From the IMG/VR virus record IMGVR_UViG_3300031463_000001, positions 1 to 64,000 of that record: a DNA stretch of 64,000 bases; one strand, 5' to 3'. Under the pieces are notes generated by a model, which made no database searches, was not told the origin of the DNA, and saw nothing but the letters and a program-made list of their open reading frames with translations. Origin of the DNA: a virus. The position numbers and the translations under genes are program-made. Shown one piece after another: positions 23,752 through 31,576 of this stretch (the first letter of the stretch is position 1; every line of letters begins with the position of its first letter).

Positions 23752-24276
23752 ATGAATATATCTGATTTATTAAAAGATCCAGAAAAAGCAAAAGAGATTT
23801 TAAATTTGGCTATTAGAACCCAAAATAAAGAATTAGTTGAGATATTAATTCCAATAGCCAAAGATCCTTATCTTACTTGTGTATATGCAATAGAAATGGT
23901 TAAGGGAAAAATTAAAGATGAATGGGAAGATATTATTGCACAAGATGCTAAAAACTCTTATTCATATGCAGAATTTGTTTTAGAAAAACCTTTTCCAAAA
24001 GGAGAGGATGCTATTGCTAAAGATCCGAAATATTCCTATTATTATGTTAGAGATGTTTTAAGGAGTCCTTTTCCAAAAGGAGAAGATGCTATTGCTAAAA
24101 ATCCAGAATATTCTTACAAGTATGCAAAATATTTTTTAAAAAATAGATTCATTAAAGGAGAAAAAGAGATTGTCAAAGATAATTATTTGTTTAAAGAATA
24201 TGTAGAATTTCTTAAAAATATTGGTAAACTAGACGAATTCTTAAAAGATCATCCAGAAGTAAAAGATAAAGTATGA
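23752..24276 (+). CDS. Tagged 26-residue-repeat protein, plus-strand copy 1 (three units)
   Basis: I start at the ATG at 23752 because it gives the MNISDLLKDP beginning shared by its relatives; an upstream TTG is in frame. After the tag comes an N-cap (ILIPIAKDPYLTCVYA...KIKDEW), then three 26-residue units starting at EDII or EDAI, the first two ending in PFPKG and the last in NRFIKG, and a C-cap ending KLDEFLKDHPEVK. Regular Tyr and Ala positions (S-Y-x-Y-A) suggest a two-helix solenoid. There is no Shine-Dalgarno before this first gene, unlike most of the window. The stop overlaps the next ATG by four bases. Function unknown. Confidence 0.8.
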   Translation: MNISDLLKDPEKAKEILNLAIRTQNKELVEILIPIAKDPYLTCVYAIEMVKGKIKDEWEDIIAQDAKNSYSYAEFVLEKPFPKGEDAIAKDPKYSYYYVRDVLRSPFPKGEDAIAKNPEYSYKYAKYFLKNRFIKGEKEIVKDNYLFKEYVEFLKNIGKLDEFLKDHPEVKDKV

Positions 24277-24869
24277 ATATAGAAGATTTGTTAAAAGATC
24301 CCGAAAAAGCAAAAGAGGCTTTAGATAATGCCATTAGAACCCAAAATAAAGAATTAGCTGAGATATTAATCCCAATAGTTAAAAATCTTTATTTAATTTA
24401 TAGATATGCTAGAGATATAGTTGGAGGAAAGATTAAAGATGAATGGGAAGACATAATTGCTACCAATCCTAGATATTCGTATCATTATGCTTATGAAGTC
24501 TTAAATGGTCCTTTTCCAAAAGGAGAAAATGCTATAGCCACCGATGCAGAATATTCTTATAGATATGCCCTAAATGTTTTACATGAACCATTTCCAAAAG
24601 GAGAAAATGCAATTGCAACTGATCCTTTTTATTCCTTTTTTTATGCTTGTGAAGTTATAAAGGGTCCATTCCTAAAGGGAGAAGATACTATATCTAAAGA
24701 TGATTATCATTCTTATGAGTATGCCAAATTTATTCTTAATGATAGATTTATTAAAGGAGAAGGAGCTATAATTAAGTATAAAAAATATATTGATTCTTAT
24801 ATAGGTTTTCTTAAAGAAATTGGTAAACTAGACGAATTCTTAAAAGATCACCCAGAGGTTAAATTATGA
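24273..24869 (+). CDS. Tagged 26-residue-repeat protein, plus-strand copy 2 (four units)
   Basis: Begins with the variant tag MNIEDLLKDP. Four units follow the N-cap: the first starts EDIIAT, two start ENAIAT, the last is the terminal type (NDRFIKG). The C-cap is GFLKEIGKLDEFLKDHPEVK. It is closest to copies 1 and 3, sharing the phrase AIRTQNKEL in the N-cap, so the array grew by tandem duplication, with later gain or loss of units. The end of this gene (CCAGAGGTTAAATTATGA) holds a purine box that can serve as ribosome binding site for copy 3. Confidence 0.8.
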   Translation: MNIEDLLKDPEKAKEALDNAIRTQNKELAEILIPIVKNLYLIYRYARDIVGGKIKDEWEDIIATNPRYSYHYAYEVLNGPFPKGENAIATDAEYSYRYALNVLHEPFPKGENAIATDPFYSFFYACEVIKGPFLKGEDTISKDDYHSYEYAKFILNDRFIKGEGAIIKYKKYIDSYIGFLKEIGKLDEFLKDHPEVKL

Positions 24870-25537
24870 ATATATCTGATTTATTAAAAGATCCAGAAAA
24901 AGCAAAAGAGGTTTTAGATTTGGCTATTAGAACCCAAAATAAAGAATTAGCTGAAATGTTAATTCCAATAGTTAAAGATCCTTATTTAATTTATAGATAT
25001 GCAGATCGAATAGCTAAAAGAAAAGTTAAAGACGAATGGGAAGATATTATTGCTCAAGATTCTTATGCTTCTTACGATTATGCTAACTATATTTTAAAAG
25101 GTCCTTTTCCAAAAGGAGAGGATGCTATTTCTCAAAAGCCTTTTACTTCTTACTATTATGTTAAAAATGTCTTACATGGTCCCTTTCCAAAAGGAGAAGA
25201 TGCTATTGCTCAAAATGCTTTTTATTCTTATTCTTATGCTGCAGAGGTTTTAAAGGGTCCATTTCCTAAAGGTGAGGATACCATTGCTAAAGATTCAGAA
25301 TATTCTTATCTTTATGCTGAAAATGTTTTACAAGGACCTTTTCCTAAAGGAGAAGATGTTATTAGTAAAGAGAATTATTATGCTTATCATTATGCTAAAG
25401 TAGTGTTACATAATAGATTTCCAAAAGGAGAAAAAGCAATAATAAATTCAATTTGGTTAGAACCTTATGTTGAGTTTCTTAAAAACATAAACAAATTAGA
25501 TGAATTCCTAAAAGATCATCCAGAAGTAAAAAGATAG
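24866..25537 (+). CDS. Tagged 26-residue-repeat protein, plus-strand copy 3 (five units, longest)
   Basis: Has the full MNISDLLKDP tag and five units, the most in the window: four with GPFPKG ends and a terminal HNRFPKG unit. Variation between units is concentrated at the two residues before S-Y or S-F and at the position after Y-A, which would be surface positions if the helices stack. The C-cap ends KLDEFLKDHPEVKR. The four-base start/stop overlap with copy 2 indicates coupled translation. The increasing unit number across copies 1 to 3 is noteworthy. Confidence 0.8.
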   Translation: MNISDLLKDPEKAKEVLDLAIRTQNKELAEMLIPIVKDPYLIYRYADRIAKRKVKDEWEDIIAQDSYASYDYANYILKGPFPKGEDAISQKPFTSYYYVKNVLHGPFPKGEDAIAQNAFYSYSYAAEVLKGPFPKGEDTIAKDSEYSYLYAENVLQGPFPKGEDVISKENYYAYHYAKVVLHNRFPKGEKAIINSIWLEPYVEFLKNINKLDEFLKDHPEVKR

Positions 25538-25540
25538 AAT

Positions 25541-25996
25541 ATGAATATAACTGATTTATTAAAAGATCCAGAAAAAGCCAAAGAAGTATTGGAAAAGGTA
25601 CTTGATGATAAAAATAAAGAATTAGCTGAAATATTAATCCCAGTAGTTAGAGATCCTTATTTAACTTATGCATATGCTTCCGAAATAGTTGAAGGGAAAA
25701 TTAAAGACGAGTGGGAAGATATTATTATGCAAAATGCAAAGTATTCTTATTTTTATGCATTTGATGTTATAAAGGAACCTTGGCCAAAAGGAGAAGATGC
25801 AATAGCCCAAGCCGATGATGTAGCTATTATATATGATTATGCAACAGAGATATTACATGATCGATTTAAAAAAGGTGAGGATTCAATTATTAGGATTGAT
25901 AAGGGATATGTTGAAGCGTATATGGAATTTTTAAAAAAGATTAGTAAACTAGATGAGTTTTTAAAAGATCATCCGGAGGTAAAGTCCAATTTGTAA
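25541..25996 (+). CDS. Tagged 26-residue-repeat protein, plus-strand copy 4 (two units)
   Basis: Tag MNITDLLKDP, an N-cap slightly different from copies 1-3 (LEKVLDDKNKELAEILIP), then one normal unit ending WPKG and one 28-residue unit with a two-residue insertion ending DRFKKG. The C-cap is KLDEFLKDHPEVKSNL. The bases CCGGAGGTAAAG coding PEVK form a perfect Shine-Dalgarno, but it lies about 30 bases from the next ATG. This is the last gene of the plus-strand array; the next gene is a tail protein. Confidence 0.8.
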   Translation: MNITDLLKDPEKAKEVLEKVLDDKNKELAEILIPVVRDPYLTYAYASEIVEGKIKDEWEDIIMQNAKYSYFYAFDVIKEPWPKGEDAIAQADDVAIIYDYATEILHDRFKKGEDSIIRIDKGYVEAYMEFLKKISKLDEFLKDHPEVKSNL

Positions 25997-26011
25997 ATAT
26001 TGATTTTAAAT

Positions 26012-26581
26012 ATGAGTGGCTTAGATAGTTCTCAGGTAGTTACTAGGATTAGAAATGCTTTTATTTTACATCTTAGGGATATCTTTAAAAAGCATCCTAC
26101 TTATACGTATGTAGAAAAAGATGAAGGAATGCCTGATTATGAGAAAACTAAATTGATTATTTTTGATGTTACTCCATTAGAACCTTTTATGGTTCCTGCT
26201 ATAATTGTAAATACAGTTCCTTCTAATGAGATTAGATTCGTTCAGAATTCAGACTTTTTTTATAGAGAAAATGAAACTACTGATGTTATGGGAGCTTTGA
26301 TTACTGGGGATGTGAATATAGAAATTTTATCTTTAAGTACCATAGATAGAGATAAACTTGTGGATGTAGTTTATGATTTTTCTAAAAAGTTTACTGAAGA
26401 ATTAGAGAAGTATGGAATTGCTATTATTTCTTCTTCATTTGATCCTTCGAGTCAAACATATATAAATGATAGATGGTGGTATTCAAGTAAAATGAGAATG
26501 AAATTCTTTACTGAGTATACTGATGAAGTAAAGTATGATTTATTAACAAAAATAAATTTTGATTATAAAATAGGAGGTTAA
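26012..26581 (+). CDS. Putative tail terminator / tail completion protein
   Basis: A 189-residue protein directly before the sheath gene, the usual site of the tail terminator or neck-sheath protein. It has an N-terminal helix (TRIRNAFILHLRDIFKKH) followed by alternating strands, with a central VNIEILSLSTIDRDKLVDVVYDF that resembles phage tail terminator (gpU/gp15-like) folds. I chose the ATG at 26012 over the in-frame TTG at 26000. These proteins cap the tail tube and sheath and join it to the neck. The assignment rests on gene order and general fold. Confidence 0.55.
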   Translation: MSGLDSSQVVTRIRNAFILHLRDIFKKHPTYTYVEKDEGMPDYEKTKLIIFDVTPLEPFMVPAIIVNTVPSNEIRFVQNSDFFYRENETTDVMGALITGDVNIEILSLSTIDRDKLVDVVYDFSKKFTEELEKYGIAIISSSFDPSSQTYINDRWWYSSKMRMKFFTEYTDEVKYDLLTKINFDYKIGG

Positions 26582-26583
26582 TT

Positions 26584-28254
26584 ATGCCAAATTTAAAACA
26601 GTTGGGTGTTGAACCTGGAGTATATGTAGAATATTCTCCAACTACTACTCTTCCTTCTGGTTTATTTATAAATGTACTTGCATTAATTGGTAGAGGAGCA
26701 GATACAAAAATAGAGAAAGAAGAAATTGTAAAAGTAGATGGTCCAATAGATAACTTATCTTATACTACCACAGATGCTTCATTTATTACTACTATAAATG
26801 ATCAATTTAGTAACATTTATAAAGTAGGAATGGATTTTGTCGTTAAAGACAATAATAAAATAGATTGGAGTTTGAATGGTTCTCCAATTAAAGCTACTTT
26901 GATTACAAATGTAGATTCAACCTTTAATTGGAGTTCATTAGAAGGAAAAAGTTTAACTTTTAGTATAAATGGAGCTAGTCCAATAACAATTCTTTTTGGG
27001 CAGCCTATAAATGGAATAGATGATGTAATTAGTGCTTTAAATTTTAGTTTAGGAAGTGTTGCTATAGCTAGTTCAGTTACTATTGAAGGAATAGCCCAAA
27101 TTCAAATAGTTGTTAAAGATTTTCATACTTTTAACTATTTTGTATCAACTTCAATTGAAGTATTAAGTGTAGGAGATTCAGATGGATTATCTTTTTTGAA
27201 ATGGTGGAATAAACAAATAGAGTGGGGATCAAAGGAACCAAAAGTAGATAATACTTTCTATGTAAGTTATCCTAGAAAGAAAATTTATCCAGATGATTAT
27301 CAACCAAAATATTTCTTTGCTTATTCTCAAATAGTAGATGAATATGGAGAAATAGATACTGATAATCCTTTAAGTACTTCTTTAAGCCTTGGAGCAAAAA
27401 TTGCATTTGAGAATAATGTTTCAGCTCTTCTTTGTGTTCCTCTAAATCCTAGTTTAAATGATTATGTGGGAATTAAAGAAGCTTTAGAGAAACTTAAAAA
27501 TTATGATTGTTCTTATATTGTTCCACTTACTAATGATAAAAACATATTGACAGATTTAAAAAGTCATGTGGACTTTATGAGTTCTTTAACTGAAAGGAAA
27601 CCTAGAAAAGCAATGTTTGGTTTGCCAGAAATGGATAAAGAAAGTATTATATCATTAGCTCAATCGATAAATGATATGAGAATAACTTTAGTATATCCAT
27701 TTATAGGAAAAAGAACAGAAGGGGGAATAGATATAATTCTTCCAAGTTCTTTTATAGCGTGTGAACTTGCCGCAAAGAGATGTGCTGCTCTTTTGCCTTC
27801 ACAACCTCTTTTAAGGGCTCAATTAGTAAGTTTTATAGATATAAATGATACTTGGACAAGAACAGAAAAGAATATGGTGGCCGGAGCTGGAGTAACAATT
27901 ATAGAAAAAGTTCCAAATATTAATGTTATGCGAGTAAGAGATTGGTTAACTACCTCTCAAAATGGTTTACATTCAAGTGGAGAAATAGTAGATATAATTG
28001 ATTATGTAATGACTAGAGTAATGAATATAACTGAGGGTGCATTTATTGGTAAACCTTTAACAGATGAAATAATTCTTTTAATTTATGCTTTCATTACTAA
28101 TTTCTTAGATGGTTTAATATCTAATGGAATTATAAATAGTTACAACAATTTAGTAGTGAAGAAAAATGATCAAGAACCCACCCAAGTAGATGTTTCATTT
28201 GAGATTAAACCTATATTTACTCTCAAATATATTTATATTAGGTTTACGATTTAA
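26584..28254 (+). CDS. Tail sheath protein
   Basis: A 556-residue protein with the start of contractile sheath proteins (an early V-E-P-G-V-Y-V-E-Y-S-P strand). The C-terminal part contains the conserved sheath elements: NMVAGAGVTIIEKVP, VRDWLTTS, YVMTRVMNIT and the following hydrophobic helix. The central region is variable, as known for sheaths. The protein forms the contractile outer tube that drives the inner tube into the host. Strong AGGAGGT ribosome binding site. It is followed by the tube gene, the standard order. Confidence 0.85.
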   Translation: MPNLKQLGVEPGVYVEYSPTTTLPSGLFINVLALIGRGADTKIEKEEIVKVDGPIDNLSYTTTDASFITTINDQFSNIYKVGMDFVVKDNNKIDWSLNGSPIKATLITNVDSTFNWSSLEGKSLTFSINGASPITILFGQPINGIDDVISALNFSLGSVAIASSVTIEGIAQIQIVVKDFHTFNYFVSTSIEVLSVGDSDGLSFLKWWNKQIEWGSKEPKVDNTFYVSYPRKKIYPDDYQPKYFFAYSQIVDEYGEIDTDNPLSTSLSLGAKIAFENNVSALLCVPLNPSLNDYVGIKEALEKLKNYDCSYIVPLTNDKNILTDLKSHVDFMSSLTERKPRKAMFGLPEMDKESIISLAQSINDMRITLVYPFIGKRTEGGIDIILPSSFIACELAAKRCAALLPSQPLLRAQLVSFIDINDTWTRTEKNMVAGAGVTIIEKVPNINVMRVRDWLTTSQNGLHSSGEIVDIIDYVMTRVMNITEGAFIGKPLTDEIILLIYAFITNFLDGLISNGIINSYNNLVVKKNDQEPTQVDVSFEIKPIFTLKYIYIRFTI

Positions 28255-28267
28255 ATAGGAGGTTTTT

Positions 28268-28813
28268 ATGGCAGATTTACCATTAACTAATGCTAGACTA
28301 GCTACTTCAATAAAAATATATTCAATTAAGGATGATTTAGATTTAACTCAAAATCTTTCTAGTATAGCGGGTAATATAGCTTCAGGTAAATATGGGAGTG
28401 CTACACCTATAGGAGCTATAACTAAATTAGAGGAAGTTAATAGTCGTACTGCTCCAGCTCGATATGAAGTTGATGCTGATTCTGCAGGTGAGATAGTTGA
28501 AAGAATACCTCAACTTGTAGATAGAACTTTAAGGATAGAAAGAATAGTTCTTTATAGTGGAGATGCTATAAAAGCTATCGCTAATGTGGATGCTGATTTA
28601 ATAAATCAAACTAAACCTTTCACAATAGCTAAGGTTGAATATAATGTTACTAAAGATGCTAATGGAAATGTAGTAAAAACTCCTCAGGCAGTTACTCTTT
28701 ATTTAGGTTGTTGGTTTACTACAAATCCAAAATCTTATTCTGTAACAGGAAACATACATATAATTCAGACTGTAGATGTAGGATACGCAAAAAGGAGATA
28801 TTTTACAGTATAA
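28268..28813 (+). CDS. Tail tube protein
   Basis: At 181 residues, after the sheath gene and with strong AGGAGGT, this fits the tube protein of contractile tails. It has a beta-barrel-like pattern with a mid loop (ARYEVDADSAGEIVERIPQLVDRTLRIERIVLYS) that resembles the alpha-loop-beta region of gp19-like tubes, and a C-terminal strand series. The tube guides DNA during ejection. High expression is expected. Confidence 0.8.
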   Translation: MADLPLTNARLATSIKIYSIKDDLDLTQNLSSIAGNIASGKYGSATPIGAITKLEEVNSRTAPARYEVDADSAGEIVERIPQLVDRTLRIERIVLYSGDAIKAIANVDADLINQTKPFTIAKVEYNVTKDANGNVVKTPQAVTLYLGCWFTTNPKSYSVTGNIHIIQTVDVGYAKRRYFTV

Positions 28814-28839
28814 GTAAGAATAATTAGATAGGAGGAGAA

Positions 28840-29166
28840 ATGATAAAGCAAATAGTAAAAGATGTGAAATTAGGAGAAGATACACTAACCCTCACCTCAT
28901 TGACTTATGGTGATATACTTGATATATCCACTATGTATGAGAAATTGAGTAAAGAGGATGGAGATGCAAATATTAAAGCAATGAAGCAAAACCTAATAAG
29001 TTTAGTGTATCATTTAAAGAAAATAAATGGACAACCTATTAATAGCTCGGAAGCTGAAAAGTATTTGAGAGATTTATCTCCAGAAGATGTATTAGATTTA
29101 CTTAAAATAGTTGCAGATATAGAGAATGAAAAAACTAAAATAATTGATGAGTTAAAAAAAAAATAG
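28840..29166 (+). CDS. Tail assembly chaperone, short form
   Basis: A 108-residue mostly helical protein between tube and tape measure genes. It ends in Lys-Lys-Lys coded by an A-run and then TAG. In many tailed phages this site encodes a chaperone pair made by ribosomal frameshifting, and here the downstream frame in -1 continues without interruption. The short product would bind the tape measure protein during tail assembly. Ribosome binding site TAGGAGGAG. Sequence identity to known chaperones is not recognisable, as is usual for this fast-evolving family. Confidence 0.7.
   Translation: MIKQIVKDVKLGEDTLTLTSLTYGDILDISTMYEKLSKEDGDANIKAMKQNLISLVYHLKKINGQPINSSEAEKYLRDLSPEDVLDLLKIVADIENEKTKIIDELKKK
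29154..29163 (+). promoter_or_regulatory. Slippery A10 site for -1 frameshifting in tail chaperone
   Basis: Ten consecutive A residues directly precede the TAG stop of the first chaperone frame. A ribosome slipping back one base on A-AAA-AAG-like codons would read ATA GAT AAC and continue in the frame ending at 29495. Repeated adenines are a known slippery sequence in phage tail chaperone genes. Confidence 0.65.
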
Positions 29167-29495
29167 ATAACGATTTACCTTTCCGGGACGATTATTTATT
29201 GTGTAAGTTTTTCAAAAAACCTCTTTCGGAAATTCGAAAATTAGATGATTTAGAGCGACTTTGGTTACTTCATCACATCTATCAAGATGAAAAAGAAAAG
29301 TATCATATTTTGGATACTTTAATGAAAGTTATTCGTCCTGAATTACTTAATACAGAAACAACAATTACTAAAGCGGATGATTCCTTATTATTGGAAGAAT
29401 TAAAGCAATATTATCCAGATAAGAGTGATGAAGAGTTACAACAATTGTTAAAGGAGAATGGGGAGGTTGATACTTTGATAGATAGGGTAGATTAA
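29163..29495 (+). CDS. Tail assembly chaperone, C-terminal extension in the -1 frame
   Basis: This frame is open from the A-run to 29495 and has no ribosome binding site or convincing own start: the earliest start-like codon, a TTG, lies well inside. Joined to the preceding frame by a -1 shift, it gives a fusion of 218 residues. It is helical and acidic in its second half (YYPDKSDEELQQLLKENGEV). In lambda the analogous G-T fusion recruits the tube protein to the tape measure complex. The tape measure gene follows six bases later. Confidence 0.65.
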   Translation: MDNDLPFRDDYLLCKFFKKPLSEIRKLDDLERLWLLHHIYQDEKEKYHILDTLMKVIRPELLNTETTITKADDSLLLEELKQYYPDKSDEELQQLLKENGEVDTLIDRVD

Positions 29496-29500
29496 AAATT

Positions 29501-31078
29501 ATGAAAGAAGAAGATTTATTTAAAAAATTTGAAGAAATATCTAGTGCAGCTGAAGCTATTTTTAAAAGGTTAAGTGAAACCCATAAAACAGCTACAGAAG
29601 ATCAAATTGCTTTAGTTAAAAAGTTTACTGAAGCTGTTGAAAGCTATTCAAATAAGTATTCTGAAGTAGGTAAACATCTTGGTGAATTTCAAAAAAATTT
29701 AAGAGATTTTAGTGCTGCAAATAATATTAATATTAGTGGATTGGGAGATACTTTTAAAGCTTTAACTAATCGAATTGATGAATTGAATGTTGATAAAAAA
29801 ATTAGGGAATTATTAGATAAATTAGATGAAGGAACTAGTACTTGGAAAGAAAAAATAAAATCAATTCCAGAAAGTTTAGCAAGAGATTTTGGTGATCTTT
29901 TTAATTCAATAATAAATATAACCTATCAAATAAATAAATTTGGGACATCTATTGAAGCTTTAATTAGAACAGGAGCAGGAAAAGAATTAGCTGTTCCCCC
30001 AGAACATTTATATTATGCTGATGTAGCTAAATATGGTGAGTGGATGCTTGAGATTGCAAAAAAAGCTCCCTTATTACTTGAAGGAGTTTCAGCCTCAGGA
30101 AAGGAAGCTGAGAAAAATTTAGTTCATTTTAGAGAGGCTCTTGCTTATTATACCTTAAGTGGTGATGAAGCTAATAGAACGATAGTTCAAATTGCCTCTG
30201 GATTAACAAATTTAAGAGGAACATCAACAGCTTTTTATGAAAACTTTAATGACACACTTGGGAAACAAATGACTTTATATAGTGAAGTTTCTAAACTTTC
30301 TAGAGAATATAACTTAAACCAACTTGAAATGATTTCGACTTTAACTAGAGCAGCAACAAAATTTAAGGATGTTTCACAAAGTAATCGGGAACTAGAATAT
30401 ACTATGGCAATAACTGATATGGTTGCGAGTCAATTTAATTTAACTGCTACTCAGACTCAAGATTTATTTAGAAAATTAAGTGAAGGTTTATCTAATATAT
30501 CTATGACAAGCTATGGAGCTTTAACATATTTAGCTACCGGAGCACTTCCTACTACTGGAGTGGCTCAAACAGGAGGGGAAATTGCTAAAGAATTTGTGGT
30601 TGCCTTTCAAAGAATTTTACCCCAACTTCCAACTGGAGGAGCATATGGAGACTATATAAGTCAAGTAGCGGTTCAACAACTTGCAAGCACATTTGGGGTA
30701 AACTTAACTGCTCAACAAGCAGTTGAATTTGAGAAAGCATTAAGAAAGGGTGCTGTTGATGAAATAAGTCAAAGAATAAAGGATTTAAAGGAATCGGGAA
30801 TGGATGAATTAATTAAGAGCTCTAAAAAAGGTGTTGATGTTTTAGAATCACAAGTAGAACCTCTTAAACAAATTGCTAATATAATGCAGACAATAGTTGC
30901 ACCCGCATTAGGTGAGGTAACTGCAGCTTTACCTGGTTTAGTGGGTATACAATTACTATCTGGATTATTTCCTGCGGGTAAAACAGTTTCATTGATAAAA
31001 GGGGGTTTAGCAGTAGGAACAATGGTAGGCGGATACTTGTGGGGAAAAGCTGAGGAGGCGAGTAAGGTAGGAGGGTAA
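29501..31078 (+). CDS. Tail tape measure protein (short)
   Basis: A 525-residue, mainly helical protein right after the chaperone pair. The first 140 residues are coiled-coil-like, the middle has Thr/Ser-rich helices, and the C-terminus has hydrophobic stretches (QTIVAPALGEVTAALPGLVGIQLLSGLF and VSLIKGGLAVGTMVGGYLWG) consistent with a membrane-active end released during DNA injection. Tape measure proteins set tail length. At 525 residues the tail would be fairly short for a contractile phage if the usual length-to-residue ratio applies. No lysozyme or peptidase domain is visible in it. Confidence 0.75.
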   Translation: MKEEDLFKKFEEISSAAEAIFKRLSETHKTATEDQIALVKKFTEAVESYSNKYSEVGKHLGEFQKNLRDFSAANNINISGLGDTFKALTNRIDELNVDKKIRELLDKLDEGTSTWKEKIKSIPESLARDFGDLFNSIINITYQINKFGTSIEALIRTGAGKELAVPPEHLYYADVAKYGEWMLEIAKKAPLLLEGVSASGKEAEKNLVHFREALAYYTLSGDEANRTIVQIASGLTNLRGTSTAFYENFNDTLGKQMTLYSEVSKLSREYNLNQLEMISTLTRAATKFKDVSQSNRELEYTMAITDMVASQFNLTATQTQDLFRKLSEGLSNISMTSYGALTYLATGALPTTGVAQTGGEIAKEFVVAFQRILPQLPTGGAYGDYISQVAVQQLASTFGVNLTAQQAVEFEKALRKGAVDEISQRIKDLKESGMDELIKSSKKGVDVLESQVEPLKQIANIMQTIVAPALGEVTAALPGLVGIQLLSGLFPAGKTVSLIKGGLAVGTMVGGYLWGKAEEASKVGG

Positions 31079-31081
31079 TCT

Positions 31082-31570
31082 ATGGCAAGTTTTTTTCCAG
31101 TAATAATTGAGGGAGTAAGATTTTTAGTTAATCCAACTTCTATCCGATTAAATACTACTGCAGTTACTCAAGAAGTCAATACTGTTTCGGGCCCAGTTTT
31201 ACAAGTATGGTATCCTAAATTTACTATTATGTATATAACAGGTTATGCTGGAGGAACTAGAGCTTATAGAGAATTAACTTATTTAAGAGATTTCTTTTTT
31301 GCTGAAAATAGAATAATTAAAGTATTTTATAAAACTAAACTTTATAGGGGTTCTTTTACTTATTTTGATTTATCTACTGAAACTGCGGAAAATTTAAGAT
31401 TTAAATATCAGTTAAATATGTTATTATTAGATAACGCAGATTTCAAATATCAAGATTTTGCTTTAGGAGTTTTTGTAAAACCATTCAACTTATTTGGATT
31501 AGAAAATTTGAAGAAGAAATTAAATTTGGGAGCAGATAAACTAGAATCTTTTTTAATGAGAAAAAAATGA
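31082..31570 (+). CDS. Baseplate / tail hub-associated protein (162 aa)
   Basis: A 162-residue protein between tape measure and hub. The start FFPVIIEGVRFLVNPTSIRLN and a beta-rich core look like the small proteins that link the tail tube end to the hub in contractile systems, in the place of a LysM-type or gp53-like factor. A basic helix lies at the end. The family is not certain, but position and size support a baseplate role. Confidence 0.5.
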   Translation: MASFFPVIIEGVRFLVNPTSIRLNTTAVTQEVNTVSGPVLQVWYPKFTIMYITGYAGGTRAYRELTYLRDFFFAENRIIKVFYKTKLYRGSFTYFDLSTETAENLRFKYQLNMLLLDNADFKYQDFALGVFVKPFNLFGLENLKKKLNLGADKLESFLMRKK

Positions 31571-31576
31571 GGTTAA

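Noticed and set aside
23752-25996. Repetitive DNA that could be read as a CRISPR array
   Set aside because: The repeats of about 78 bases are coding, vary between copies, are in frame and have no spacer pattern.
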